From Aestuariibius violaceus (lineage in GTDB: Bacteria; Pseudomonadota; Alphaproteobacteria; Rhodobacterales; Rhodobacteraceae): DNA of 64,000 nt. Positions 10,454-18,421 of the stretch are shown here, one piece after another. A program made the position numbers and the translations under genes. Where the stretch lies: contig NZ_JBFONT020000001.1 of assembly GCF_040779325.2 (NCBI RefSeq), positions 434,001 through 498,000 of the forward strand, given 5' to 3'. Positions within the stretch are counted from its first letter, which is position 1; each line of letters begins with the position of its first letter. The notes beneath the pieces were generated by a model. The model had not been told where the DNA came from, searched no databases, and saw only the letters and a program-made list of their open reading frames with translations.

Positions 10454-11731
10454 CTAATCGGTGCGGCGCAGGCAGGCGATGTAGAACCCGTCCCAGCCGC
10501 CTTCCATCGGAGCGCGGTCAGGGCGCAGGCGCAGGCCGCCTTCCTCGGTGATCCAGTTGGGGTAGATGCCGGGAAGCGTCAGGGCGTCGCGGTCGGCCCT
10601 CAGGGCCGGGTGGCGGGCCAGCGCCTCTTCGATCTGGACCTCGCCCTCGTCGGGCAGGAGAGAGCAGGTGCAGAAGACCAGCCGCCCGCCGGGATCCAGC
10701 AGGGTGACGGCGTGGTCGATAAGCTGCGCTTGCAGCGCGATGAGGCCCGCGAAATCGGAACCGTCCTTGGCATAGGGCAGGTCGGGATGGCGCCGGATCG
10801 TGCCGGTCGCCGAACAGGGCGCGTCGAGGAGGATCGCCGGGGCGGTTTCCGTGACCTCCAGCGCGTCGGCGGTCAGGATGCGGGCGGAGAGGCCGGTACG
10901 GGCCAGGTTTTCGGTCAGCCGGGTCAGGCGGTCGGCGGATTTGTCGACGGCCAGCACATCGGCCCCCGCGGCGGCGAGTTGCAGCGTCTTGCCCCCCGGC
11001 GCGGCGCACAGGTCGATGACCTTCTCGCCCGTCGCGGGGGCGAGGATGCGAGCCGGCAGCGCAGCGGCGGCATCTTGCACCCACCACTCGCCCTCGACAA
11101 AGCCGGGAAGCGTGCTGACCTGCCCGGGGTCGGTCAGGCGGACGGAGCCGGTGGGCAGGAGCGTTCCGCCGAGTTTCTGGGCCAGCAGTGCCGGATCACC
11201 CTTGGCGGTCAGGTCGAGCGGCGCGCCAGCGGCGTGGGCCGCCTCCATCGCTGCGACGCCGCGCTTGCCATAGGCGGCGACCAGCGGGTCGCGCAGCCAG
11301 CGGGGCAGGCGGGCGGGGGGCCGCGTTCGCCATGCCTCCGGATCGGCCTTGCGCAGCACGGCATTGACCAGCCCCTTGGCGGGCCGGGTGCGGCGGCCCC
11401 GGTTCGCGATCTCGACGCAGGCATCGACGACAGCGTGGGAGGCGGCACCCTCTTCGCAGATTTCGACAAGGCCGAGGCGCAGGATGTTGCGAATCTCGGG
11501 CGGCGGGGCCTTGCGCAGGAACGGTTTCAGCGCCCGGTCGGCCTTTTCCAGATGGCGAAGCGTGGCGGTGGCCAGCCGCTGAGCCCGCGCCCGGTCCTCC
11601 GGCGGGAGCGCGGCAAGTGCCCCGGCACCGATCAGTTCGGAAAGAAGGCGCCCATCCGCGGTCACGCCGTTCAGAAGCCGCATCGCAGCGGAACGGGCAG
11701 CGAGCCCCGGTTTTTGCGGTTTGCCGGTCAT
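10454..11731 (-). CDS. rsmB: 16S rRNA m5C methyltransferase, RsmB/NOP family
   Basis: A 425-residue protein with an N-terminal NusB-like domain (residues about 1-130) and a C-terminal SAM-dependent methyltransferase domain. Key motifs are DLCAAPGGKT for SAM binding, DAPCSATG with the release Cys and FCTCSLLPDEGE with the catalytic Cys. This matches RsmB, which methylates C967 of 16S rRNA. It heads the minus-strand rsmB-heparinase-purH-lspA-DUF3035 series and is divergent from the SdhAF4-type gene at 11835. Confidence 0.93.
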   Translation of the reverse strand: MTGKPQKPGLAARSAAMRLLNGVTADGRLLSELIGAGALAALPPEDRARAQRLATATLRHLEKADRALKPFLRKAPPPEIRNILRLGLVEICEEGAASHAVVDACVEIANRGRRTRPAKGLVNAVLRKADPEAWRTRPPARLPRWLRDPLVAAYGKRGVAAMEAAHAAGAPLDLTAKGDPALLAQKLGGTLLPTGSVRLTDPGQVSTLPGFVEGEWWVQDAAAALPARILAPATGEKVIDLCAAPGGKTLQLAAAGADVLAVDKSADRLTRLTENLARTGLSARILTADALEVTETAPAILLDAPCSATGTIRRHPDLPYAKDGSDFAGLIALQAQLIDHAVTLLDPGGRLVFCTCSLLPDEGEVQIEEALARHPALRADRDALTLPGIYPNWITEEGGLRLRPDRAPMEGGWDGFYIACLRRTD

Positions 11732-11834
11732 CGGCGCCTTCTAGGGACCCAGGCGAGCAAGGGAAAGGGCGGTCAAACCGCCGCTTTGCTGCCCGCCGCC
11801 ACTTGGCCTATATGGATAACGACAGGAGTGACCG

Positions 11835-12014
11835 ATGACCGAAACCGACCGCAAGGACCTGCCCCCCGCCGCACAACGCGCCTTGGCCGAAGCCGAGGAA
11901 CGCCGGCGCAAGCAGGCCGCGCTTGAGCTGCCGCCAGAACTTGGCGGGCGCGACGGACCGGAACCCGTTCGTTACGGAGATTGGGAGCGCAAGGGGATCG
12001 CCGTCGACTTCTGA
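11835..12014 (+). CDS. DUF1674 / succinate dehydrogenase assembly factor 4 family
   Basis: A 59-residue gene with a good ribosome-binding site (AGGAG 8 nt before the ATG). The C-terminal block GGRDGPEPVRYGDWERKG followed by IAVDF is the family signature of DUF1674/SDHAF4, proteins that bind the flavinylated SdhA subunit and help assemble succinate dehydrogenase. The N-terminal half is a charged helix. It stands alone on the plus strand, divergent from rsmB. The gene is short enough to be missed by length-filtered gene callers. Confidence 0.9.
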   Translation: MTETDRKDLPPAAQRALAEAEERRRKQAALELPPELGGRDGPEPVRYGDWERKGIAVDF

Positions 12015-12027
12015 CCGGCGCGCCGCG

Positions 12028-12378
12028 TTACTCGATCCGGTAGGCCGCTGTCTGGCCAGCGCCGCTGCGCGCGGTCAGCAGGACTGTCCCGCCCTCGACC
12101 GCGACAGACTGGCAGTCCTGCTGCAGCAGGCGGCCACCCCAGCGCAGGTTCCAGCAGAGCATGCCGTCCTGCCAGTCCCAGTTGCCGGTCAGCTCGCGCC
12201 CGGAGGCGGTGCCGCTGACGCTGCCATCGGACCGGACGGTAAAGCGCTGCAGCTGACGCGACAGCGTACGGTCGCCCACGGCGCTCACAAACGCTGCGCG
12301 GTCGGATATGATCTGTTCGGCCATCGCGGGTGCCGCCATGGCCATCGTGAGGAGTCCAGCAAGGACAGACCGTATCAT
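12028..12378 (-). CDS. Small secreted protein of unknown function
   Basis: A 116-residue protein with a cleavable signal peptide (MIRSVLAGLLTMAMAAPAMA). The mature part holds two Cys and several Trp (GNWDWQDGMLCWNLRWGG, then DC), suggesting a small disulfide-bonded beta-rich periplasmic domain. The ATG at 12378 is chosen because GGAG lies 6 nt upstream; ATGs at 12384 and 12390 overlap that site. Function is not recognised. It lies downstream of dapB with a 106 bp AT-richer gap and is convergent with the SdhAF4-type gene. Confidence 0.75.
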   Translation of the reverse strand: MIRSVLAGLLTMAMAAPAMAEQIISDRAAFVSAVGDRTLSRQLQRFTVRSDGSVSGTASGRELTGNWDWQDGMLCWNLRWGGRLLQQDCQSVAVEGGTVLLTARSGAGQTAAYRIE

Positions 12379-12484
12379 GGTCATCTCCAATCATTCGCAA
12401 AAGGTAATATAGTTTGCTTCAATGAGGTTTCCGATAGAGCCTCTGCAGAAATTAATCAACAAAAATGCACGCTTGCCTATCGCA

Positions 12485-13288
12485 TCAGCGCAGACCCAGC
12501 ACATCGATCATATCATACTCGCCCGGCGGCTGGGTTTGCCCCCAAAGCGCGGCCTTGACGGCACCACGGGCGAAAATACCCCGGTCATCGGCCTTGTGGC
12601 GCAGGATGACGCGCTCTCCGGGACCTGCGAAGACGACGTCGTGTTCGCCGATGATGTCGCCGCCGCGGATGGCGGAAAACCCGATGGCTCCACGCCGCCG
12701 CGCCCCGGTCATCCCGTCGCGCCCCCGGTCGGATACGTCATGCAGCGCCACGCCGCGCCCCGCCGCCGCGGCCTCGCCCAGCATCAGCGCGGTGCCGGAG
12801 GGCGCGTCGACCTTGCGGTTGTGATGCGCCTCGACCACCTCGATATCGTAGTCCTCGTCCAGCGCCGCGGCGACCTGACGGACCAGTTGCGTGAGCAGAT
12901 TAACCCCGAGCGACATGTTCCCCGCCCGCACGATCGGCGCGTGCCGCGCGGCGGCAGAGAGCTTTTGCAGGTCCTCCGGTGCGAACCCCGTCGTCCCGAT
13001 TACATGGACGGCACGCGCCTGGGCGGCGAGCCCCGCATAATCCACCGTCGCCTCGGGCGTGGTGAAGTCGATCACCGCCTGCGCCGTAGCGAAGGCCTCG
13101 ACCGCATCGTCGGTGACAGTCACGCCCAGATCCGCGCCGCCCATCGCCGCGCCCGCGTCACGGCCGACCCAGTCGTGCCCCGGCCGGACCAGCACCGCAG
13201 ACAGGGCCACTCCCTCGGCTGCCGCAACCTCCCGGATCAGCATCCGGCCCATCCGGCCCGCGCCGCCAGCCACCACGATATTGACCAT
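12485..13288 (-). CDS. dapB: 4-hydroxy-tetrahydrodipicolinate reductase DapB
   Basis: DapB catalyses the NAD(P)H-dependent second step of the diaminopimelate/lysine pathway. The 267-residue length is standard. Visible motifs are the N-terminal Rossmann loop (VAGGAGRMGRML), IDFTTPEATVDYA, the substrate/catalytic EAHHNRKVDAPSGTA and GEHDVVFAGPGE. The start at 13288 follows GGAGG; the longer open frame to 13636 overlaps rbfA antisense and is rejected. The gene is divergent from rbfA over 96 bp. Confidence 0.97.
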   Translation of the reverse strand: MVNIVVAGGAGRMGRMLIREVAAAEGVALSAVLVRPGHDWVGRDAGAAMGGADLGVTVTDDAVEAFATAQAVIDFTTPEATVDYAGLAAQARAVHVIGTTGFAPEDLQKLSAAARHAPIVRAGNMSLGVNLLTQLVRQVAAALDEDYDIEVVEAHHNRKVDAPSGTALMLGEAAAAGRGVALHDVSDRGRDGMTGARRRGAIGFSAIRGGDIIGEHDVVFAGPGERVILRHKADDRGIFARGAVKAALWGQTQPPGEYDMIDVLGLR

Positions 13289-13384
13289 CACCGGGCCCTC
13301 CTTTCCGGCGGCTTTAGACCGGCGGGCGGGCGAAGGCCAAGCCCCGGCTTGGCAATCCGGCCCGAATGGGTCTAGACCGGGGCC

Positions 13385-13789
13385 GTGGCACGACACCGGC
13401 ATCACGAGGGCGCAGGCCCTTCCCAACGGCAGCTTCGCGTGGGCGAACTGATCCGGCGGACCCTGTCCGACGTCCTGAACCGCGGCGATATCCACGACCC
13501 CGAGCTGAACGCAATGTCGATCACCGTGGGCGAGGTCCAGACGTCGCCCGACCTGAAGGTGGCGGTGGCCTATGTCCTGCCCCTCGGCGGTCAGGGCCGG
13601 GAGGAAGCGCTGGAGGCGCTGCGGCGGAACAAGCACGAGCTGCGGCGCGCCGTGTCGAAAGCGGTGACGCTGAAATACTCGCCCGAACTGCGGTTCCGCA
13701 TCGACGAAACCTTCGACCGCCTCGACGACACGCGCCGCCTGTTCTCGGAAGAAAAAGTGCGCCGCGACGTGGAGGCGCCGGACGAATGA
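13385..13789 (+). CDS. rbfA: 30S ribosome-binding factor A
   Basis: RbfA is a KH-like cold-shock factor that binds immature 30S subunits and aids 16S 5'-end maturation. The 134-residue product has the family pattern: RVGELIRRTLSDVL at the N-terminus, then the VQTSPDLKVAVAYV strand and LRFRIDETFDRLDD near the C-terminus. The start is GTG at 13385. The stop overlaps the next ATG (ATGA). It lies upstream of truB, a common ribosome/tRNA maturation grouping, but a DUF2233 gene is inserted between them. Confidence 0.95.
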   Translation: MARHRHHEGAGPSQRQLRVGELIRRTLSDVLNRGDIHDPELNAMSITVGEVQTSPDLKVAVAYVLPLGGQGREEALEALRRNKHELRRAVSKAVTLKYSPELRFRIDETFDRLDDTRRLFSEEKVRRDVEAPDE

Positions 13790-14499
13790 TCCGCCTGGCC
13801 GTGGTGCTCTGCTGCCTGGCCCTGCCGGCGGCGGCGGTCGACTGCCGCGATACGACGTTCGAAGGCGTCTCGATGACGCTCTGCGAGGTTGATCCGGCGG
13901 CGGACCGCCTGCAGCTTTTCCTCTATGACGGCGAGGGCCAGCCGTTTGGCCATTTCGGCACCCTGGCCGAAGCGCTGGCGCAAGAGATCCCGTTTGCGAT
14001 GAATGCCGGCATGTATCACGCCGACCGCGCCCCCGTGGGCCACTATGTCGAAGATGGCGAAGAGGTGATGCGGGTCATCACCACGGACGGCCCCGGCAAT
14101 TTCGGCCTTCTGCCGAACGGCATCCTCTGCCTGTCGGGCGGCGCGGCCCGCGTCTACGAGACCGCGCGCTACGTGACAGAGGCGCCCGCCTGCCACAGCG
14201 CCACCCAGTCGGGGCCTATGCTGGTGATCGACGGCGCCCTGCATCCGCGTTTCCTGCCGGCCTCCGACAGCCTCTATATCCGCAACGGTGTCGGCACGAC
14301 CGAAAACGGCGATCGGGCCGTCTTCGTGATCTCCAACGATCCGGTCAACTTCCACACCTTCGGCCGCTTCTTCCGTGACGTGCTAGAGCTGCCCCAGGCG
14401 CTCTATTTCGATGGCAACATCTCGCGGCTCCACGCGCCGCAGCTGGAGCGGTCGGATTTCGGCCGCCCGATGGGACCGATCATCGCCGTCACCGATTGA
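13786..14499 (+). CDS. Phosphodiester glycosidase family (DUF2233/NAGPA-like) secreted protein
   Basis: A 237-residue protein with a signal peptide (IRLAVVLCCLALPAAAVDC) and the DUF2233 fold, the family of the uncovering enzyme NAGPA. Characteristic blocks are AMNAGMYHADRAPVGHYVEDG, NFGLLPNGILCL, ATQSGPMLVIDG and ALYFDGNISRLH. In this family the enzyme hydrolyses phosphodiester-linked sugars; a bacterial envelope substrate is likely but unknown. It overlaps rbfA by 4 nt (ATGA), so it is co-transcribed with rbfA and probably truB. Confidence 0.88.
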   Translation: MIRLAVVLCCLALPAAAVDCRDTTFEGVSMTLCEVDPAADRLQLFLYDGEGQPFGHFGTLAEALAQEIPFAMNAGMYHADRAPVGHYVEDGEEVMRVITTDGPGNFGLLPNGILCLSGGAARVYETARYVTEAPACHSATQSGPMLVIDGALHPRFLPASDSLYIRNGVGTTENGDRAVFVISNDPVNFHTFGRFFRDVLELPQALYFDGNISRLHAPQLERSDFGRPMGPIIAVTD

Positions 14500-14550
14500 C
14501 GGCGCGCCCCGTCAGAGGCTAAGCCGCGCCCCTCACCGAAGGAGGCAAGG

Positions 14551-15456
14551 ATGGCCAAGCGCCGCAAGGGACGCGACATTTCCGGCTGGCTGATCGTGGA
14601 CAAGCCCGCGGGGCCGACCTCGACGGCCGTCGTCAACAAGGTGCGCTGGGCGTTTGACGCGAAGAAGGCAGGCCATGCGGGCACGCTCGACCCGGCGGCG
14701 ACGGGGCTGCTGGCCGTGGCGCTGGGGGAGGCGACCAAGACGATCCCCTATGTCACCGATGCCGACAAGGCCTACCGATTCACGATCCGCTGGGGCGCCG
14801 CCACCAATACCGACGATGCCGAGGGAGAGGTCATCGCCACCGCCGACACACGCCCGACCGACGATCAGATCCGCGCGGCCCTTCCATCCTTCACCGGCGA
14901 CATCCTGCAGGTGCCGCCGAAATTCTCCGCCGTGAAGATCGACGGCGAGCGCGCCTATGCGCTGGCCCGCGACGACGAAAAGTTCGAGATCGCTGCCCGC
15001 CCGCTCCACGTCGCCGCTCTCCAGCTGATCGACCGCCCCGATCCCGACCACGCCGTGCTCGAGATGACCTGCGGCAAGGGCGGCTATGTCCGCTCCATCG
15101 CCCGCGATCTGGGAGAAACCCTCGGCTGCCTCGGCCACGTCACAGAGCTCCGCCGCCTCTGGTCCGGCCCCTTCGACCTTGAGGACGCAGTCCCTTTCAC
15201 CACCATCGAGGACGAGGCCCGCACAGAGGCCCTCGATTCCCGCCTCCTCCCGGTCGCGACCGCGCTCGCCGACCTGCCCGAACTCCCCTGTTCCGAGCTC
15301 GCCGCTGCCCGCCTGCGCAACGGCAACCCGGCCGAGGTCCTCTCCTCCACCGCAGAGTTCGGCGACACCGCCTGGGCCTCCCACAAGGGCACGCCCATCG
15401 CCATCGGCACCTATCGCGCCGGCAGCCTCCACCCCGCCCGCGTCCTCAATCTCTGA
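14551..15456 (+). CDS. truB: tRNA pseudouridine(55) synthase TruB
   Basis: TruB makes pseudouridine-55 in the T arm of tRNA. The 301-residue protein has the N-terminal motif GWLIVDKPAGPTS, the catalytic Asp in GHAGTLDPAATGLL, the KAYRF strand and the PPKFSAVKIDGERAY loop, then CGKGGYVRSIARDLG. The start has a strong GGAGG 7 nt upstream. It follows rbfA and the DUF2233 gene in the same direction. Confidence 0.97.
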   Translation: MAKRRKGRDISGWLIVDKPAGPTSTAVVNKVRWAFDAKKAGHAGTLDPAATGLLAVALGEATKTIPYVTDADKAYRFTIRWGAATNTDDAEGEVIATADTRPTDDQIRAALPSFTGDILQVPPKFSAVKIDGERAYALARDDEKFEIAARPLHVAALQLIDRPDPDHAVLEMTCGKGGYVRSIARDLGETLGCLGHVTELRRLWSGPFDLEDAVPFTTIEDEARTEALDSRLLPVATALADLPELPCSELAAARLRNGNPAEVLSSTAEFGDTAWASHKGTPIAIGTYRAGSLHPARVLNL

Positions 15457-15492
15457 CCTGCCCGCTTCATCTGGCCCTAAATACTCAAATCC

Positions 15493-15507
15493 GACGGCGC
15501 CGCCGTC
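15493..15507. repeat. Palindrome in the truB-DUF1643 gap
   Basis: GACGGCG-C-CGCCGTC is a perfect palindrome with 7 bp arms in the 136 bp gap after truB. It follows a short stretch (CTGGCCCTAAATACTC) that resembles extragenic elements often found behind genes in this family; that resemblance is from memory. Confidence 0.4.
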
Positions 15508-15592
15508 CCAGACCCCAGACCAAAGGGGCTCACCGCTCCACCCGTCCCAAAAAGGACTTGCCGCGCCAGCGGCGCCGTTTGACAACACCCCC

Positions 15593-16102
15593 ATGATCAC
15601 CCGCACCCACGTCAAGGACGACGCCCCGTCGGAGGCCACCTATTCCCCCTGCGAACGCTACCGCTACGCGCTCACCCGCATCTGGGACCCGGGCGGCACC
15701 AAGGTGCTCTTCGTCATGTTGAACCCCTCGACCGCGACCGAAGTCCAGAATGACCCCACGGTCGAGCGCTGCGAGCGTCGGGCCAGAGCCCTCGGCTTCG
15801 GCGCCTTCCGGGTCTGCAACATCTTCGCCTGGCGCAGCACCGATCCCAAGGCGCTCTACCGGACGGAGGATCCCGTCGGTCCCCTCAACGACACTGCCAT
15901 CCTCGACGGCGCCGCCTGGGCCGACAGCATCGTCGCCGCCTGGGGCACCCATGGTGCCCACCTGAACCGCGGCCCGCAGGTCGAAACGCTCCTCCGCGCC
16001 GCGGGCCACACCCTCACCCATCTCGGCCTCAGCAAGGCAGGCCATCCCAAGCACCCGCTTTACATCTCCTACGCCCAGCAGCCCGAGCCTTGGCTCCCAT
16101 GA
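15593..16102 (+). CDS. DUF1643 domain protein
   Basis: A 169-residue protein of the DUF1643 family: the pattern YRYALTRIWDPGG, then LFVMLNPSTATEVQNDPTVERC, then FRVCNIFAWRSTDPKAL and a C-terminal HLGLSKAGHPKHPLYI matches the family throughout. No biochemical role is established for it as far as I know. The ATG at 15593 is used; the frame is open upstream into antisense-like sequence over truB. Its stop overlaps the next ATG (ATGA), so it is likely co-translated with the downstream alpha/beta hydrolase. Confidence 0.85.
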   Translation: MITRTHVKDDAPSEATYSPCERYRYALTRIWDPGGTKVLFVMLNPSTATEVQNDPTVERCERRARALGFGAFRVCNIFAWRSTDPKALYRTEDPVGPLNDTAILDGAAWADSIVAAWGTHGAHLNRGPQVETLLRAAGHTLTHLGLSKAGHPKHPLYISYAQQPEPWLP

Positions 16103-16977
16103 TCGACGGCTTCACCGAAACCCGCATCGACACCGGCGACGTCACGCTTTCGGTTCACCGTGCGGGGCAGGGCCATCCCCTCATCCTCCTCCACGGCTAC
16201 CCGCAAAACCACCATTGCTGGGCCAGGGTCGCGCCCGCCTTCGCCGAGCATTTCGATACCATCATCCCCGATCTCCGCGGCTATGGCGCCTCCGATGCCC
16301 CACCGGACGATCCCGATCACACCGTCTATTTCAAAAGACGAATGGCCGAGGACATCATCGGCCTGATGGACACGCTGAACCTCGACCGCGCCCATATCCT
16401 CGGCCACGACCGTGGCGCGCGCGTCACCTACCGCCTCGCCCTCGACCACCCCCGCCGGATCGCCCACATGGGCATCATCGAGATCGTGCCCACCGGCGAC
16501 TTCTGGGCCGCCTGGAATGCGGACCTCGCCATGGCCGCCTATCACTGGACCTTCCTCGCCCAGCCGCATCCGCTCCCTGAAACGCTGATCGCCGCCGACC
16601 CGGAAGGCTATATCGACCACACGCTGAAAAGCTGGACGCTTGCCAAGGACCTCTCCGCGTTCCGGCCCGAGGCGCTGGCCAGCTACCGCGCCCAGGCGGC
16701 CGATCCGGCCCGGCTCCACGCCATGTGCGCCGATTACCGCGCCGGCGCCACGACCGACCGCCGCATCGACGAGGCCGAGACGGCCCAGATCGCCGCCCCC
16801 ACCATGTTCCTCTATGCCGAGGCGGGCTTCCCCGCCCGCTCCGGTGACCCCGCGGCGCTCTGGTCCCGCTGGTGCGCAGACCTGCAGACCGCCTCCTGCC
16901 GCTCGGGCCATTTCGCGATGGAGGAGAACCCGGAGGCCGTGACCCGCACCTTCCTCCCTTTCTTCCGCGCCCGTTAA
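16099..16977 (+). CDS. Alpha/beta hydrolase, haloacetate dehalogenase-like
   Basis: A 292-residue alpha/beta hydrolase resembling fluoroacetate dehalogenases. The nucleophile elbow is GHDRGAR, where Asp is the nucleophile and the two Arg residues correspond to the carboxylate-binding pair. The HW of YHWTF and the Tyr of DYRAG match halide-binding positions, and SGHFAMEE carries the catalytic His. The residue expected to be the acid of the triad is Glu (IIEIVPTGD) rather than Asp, so dehalogenase activity is uncertain. The ATG at 16099 overlaps the previous stop; TTG at 16090 is an alternative. A paralogue lies at 55039-55971. Confidence 0.85.
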   Translation: MIDGFTETRIDTGDVTLSVHRAGQGHPLILLHGYPQNHHCWARVAPAFAEHFDTIIPDLRGYGASDAPPDDPDHTVYFKRRMAEDIIGLMDTLNLDRAHILGHDRGARVTYRLALDHPRRIAHMGIIEIVPTGDFWAAWNADLAMAAYHWTFLAQPHPLPETLIAADPEGYIDHTLKSWTLAKDLSAFRPEALASYRAQAADPARLHAMCADYRAGATTDRRIDEAETAQIAAPTMFLYAEAGFPARSGDPAALWSRWCADLQTASCRSGHFAMEENPEAVTRTFLPFFRAR

Positions 16978-17011
16978 CCTTCCTGAACGAATTCAGACCG
17001 ATAGCGGACAT

Positions 17012-17026
17012 GTTCGTGTTATGTTC
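17012..17026 (+). promoter_or_regulatory. Candidate LexA (SOS) box upstream of the RTX gene
   Basis: GTTCGTGTTATGTTC is a perfect GTTC-N7-GTTC, 28 bp before the ATG of the RTX gene. It matches the LexA operator form of Rhodobacter-like alphaproteobacteria. One or two chance matches are expected in a window this size. Confidence 0.4.
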
Positions 17027-17054
17027 GTGCTCCAGACAATGATGGAGCGGTGTC

Positions 17055-17993
17055 ATGCTTGCCATGCTGCTAGGCGTCACCGGCGCGCTGGTCGCCGGTG
17101 TGTTCATATCCGACAACTTCTCTTCCGACAGCGAAGAGGAGGCAGCGGATACGCAGCCTGAGGACAAGGCGCAGACGGACGATGAGCACGCGCCGGTCCA
17201 GATCATTGACGTCGCCGACGAGGAGGTGCCGGACGACGACCCCGCCATCACGGAGCTGACAGAGGAGCGCGACATCCATTTCGGCGAGGATCACGGCGAG
17301 ATCATCCATGGCCTCGGCGGCGACGATCATATCGAAGGCGAAGGTGGCGACGACCGGATCCTTGGCGGGATGGGTGACGACGCGCTCCACGGCAAAGACG
17401 GCGACGACGTGCTGGTGGGCGGCGACGGCGACGACGCCCTCTTCGGCCATAACGACGACGACACGATCAGCGGCGAAGCAGGCAATGACCGGCTGACCGG
17501 CGGCGGCGGCAACGACACGCTGGACGGCGGTACGGGCCACGACCGGTTGGAAGGCAAGGGCGGGAATGACCGGCTGACCGGCGGCGCTGGCCTGGATACC
17601 CTCTTCGGCGGGACCGGCGCGGACATCCTGGATGGCCGCGATGGGGAGGATGACTTCCTCAATGGCGGCGATGGCGACGACACCTTGATCGGCGACGCTG
17701 GCGACATGCTCCATGGCGGCGCCGGTGCGGATACCTTCGTTCTGGCAGGCGACGAGGCGGATTTGCCCGACACCCCGGCACCCACGACGATCTCCGACTA
17801 CGATGGGGAGATCGACCGGATCGTGATCATGCTCGATCCCGGCAGCGTACCGCCGGTGGTGGAACTGCACCCCTCCGAGACGGGAACCGACCTGCATCTT
17901 GACGGCCAACTCGCGGCCCGCATCGTCGATGCCATCGCCATGGATCCCGACGAGATCGAGTTCGTCACGTCGGAAACCCTGCCCGCCGCCTGA
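17055..17993 (+). CDS. RTX calcium-binding repeat protein with N-terminal membrane segment
   Basis: A 312-residue acidic protein. Residues 1-20 are hydrophobic (MLAMLLGVTGALVAGVF), followed by an acidic linker and then about fifteen RTX nonapeptides of the GGxGxDxLx type between roughly residues 80 and 225, e.g. GGDGDDALFG and GGAGADTFVLAG. A C-terminal beta domain of about 80 residues follows. RTX repeats fold into a calcium-loaded beta roll outside the cell and usually mark type I secretion, but here the N-terminal hydrophobic segment suggests membrane tethering instead. No catalytic domain is visible. The gene stands alone with its own upstream region and a LexA-like box. Confidence 0.85.
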   Translation: MLAMLLGVTGALVAGVFISDNFSSDSEEEAADTQPEDKAQTDDEHAPVQIIDVADEEVPDDDPAITELTEERDIHFGEDHGEIIHGLGGDDHIEGEGGDDRILGGMGDDALHGKDGDDVLVGGDGDDALFGHNDDDTISGEAGNDRLTGGGGNDTLDGGTGHDRLEGKGGNDRLTGGAGLDTLFGGTGADILDGRDGEDDFLNGGDGDDTLIGDAGDMLHGGAGADTFVLAGDEADLPDTPAPTTISDYDGEIDRIVIMLDPGSVPPVVELHPSETGTDLHLDGQLAARIVDAIAMDPDEIEFVTSETLPAA

Positions 17994-18043
17994 TCCCCCT
18001 TCCCATCGGTTGGGAATCCTCCTATATGCGCGCTTCGCACACC

Positions 18044-18061
18044 GCCCCGGCCCTCCGGGGC
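18044..18061 (+). terminator. Hairpin between RTX gene and rpsO
   Basis: GCCCCGG-CCCT-CCGGGGC, a perfect 7 bp stem with a 4 nt loop, 51 bp after the RTX stop and 69 bp before rpsO. It lacks a U tract (GTTCTCC follows), so it may be a terminator or part of the rpsO leader. Confidence 0.4.
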
Positions 18062-18129
18062 GTTCTCCATGGGCCCTGCTGGACGACATCCCGGCTTGCG
18101 CCATAACCCTGAACCCAAAGGAGCCCCCG

Positions 18130-18399
18130 ATGTCGATTACTGCTGAAGAAAAAGAACGCGTCATGAAGGAATACGCGACCAAGGACGGTGACACCGGGTC
18201 GCCCGAAGTCCAGGTCGCCATCCTGTCGTCGCGCATCGCGACGCTGACCGAGCACTTCAAGATCCACAAGAAAGACAACCACGGCCGCCGCGGCCTGCTC
18301 AAGATGGTTGCTCAGCGCCGCAAGCTGCTGGACTACGTCAAGGACAAGGACGAAGCCCGCTACCAGGACCTGATCAAACGTCTCGGCCTGCGTCGCTGA
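18130..18399 (+). CDS. rpsO: 30S ribosomal protein S15
   Basis: The 89-residue product is S15, which binds the central domain of 16S rRNA early in 30S assembly. The pattern GDTGSPEVQVAILSSRI, LTEHFKIHKKDNHGRRGLL and RRKLLDYVK is the family signature. A strong AAAGGAG precedes the ATG. In most bacteria pnp follows directly; here four genes lie between rpsO and pnp (22925). Confidence 0.98.
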   Translation: MSITAEEKERVMKEYATKDGDTGSPEVQVAILSSRIATLTEHFKIHKKDNHGRRGLLKMVAQRRKLLDYVKDKDEARYQDLIKRLGLRR

Positions 18400-18421
18400 C
18401 GTCCGCCGAACCCGGTCTCCG

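Noticed and set aside
10190..11926. 578-codon plus-strand frame over rsmB
   Set aside because: Antisense to rsmB and heparinase genes; no recognisable domain.
17300..17740. Short tandem repeats that could suggest a CRISPR array
   Set aside because: The repeats are coding, give GGxGxD nonapeptides and have no unique spacers.
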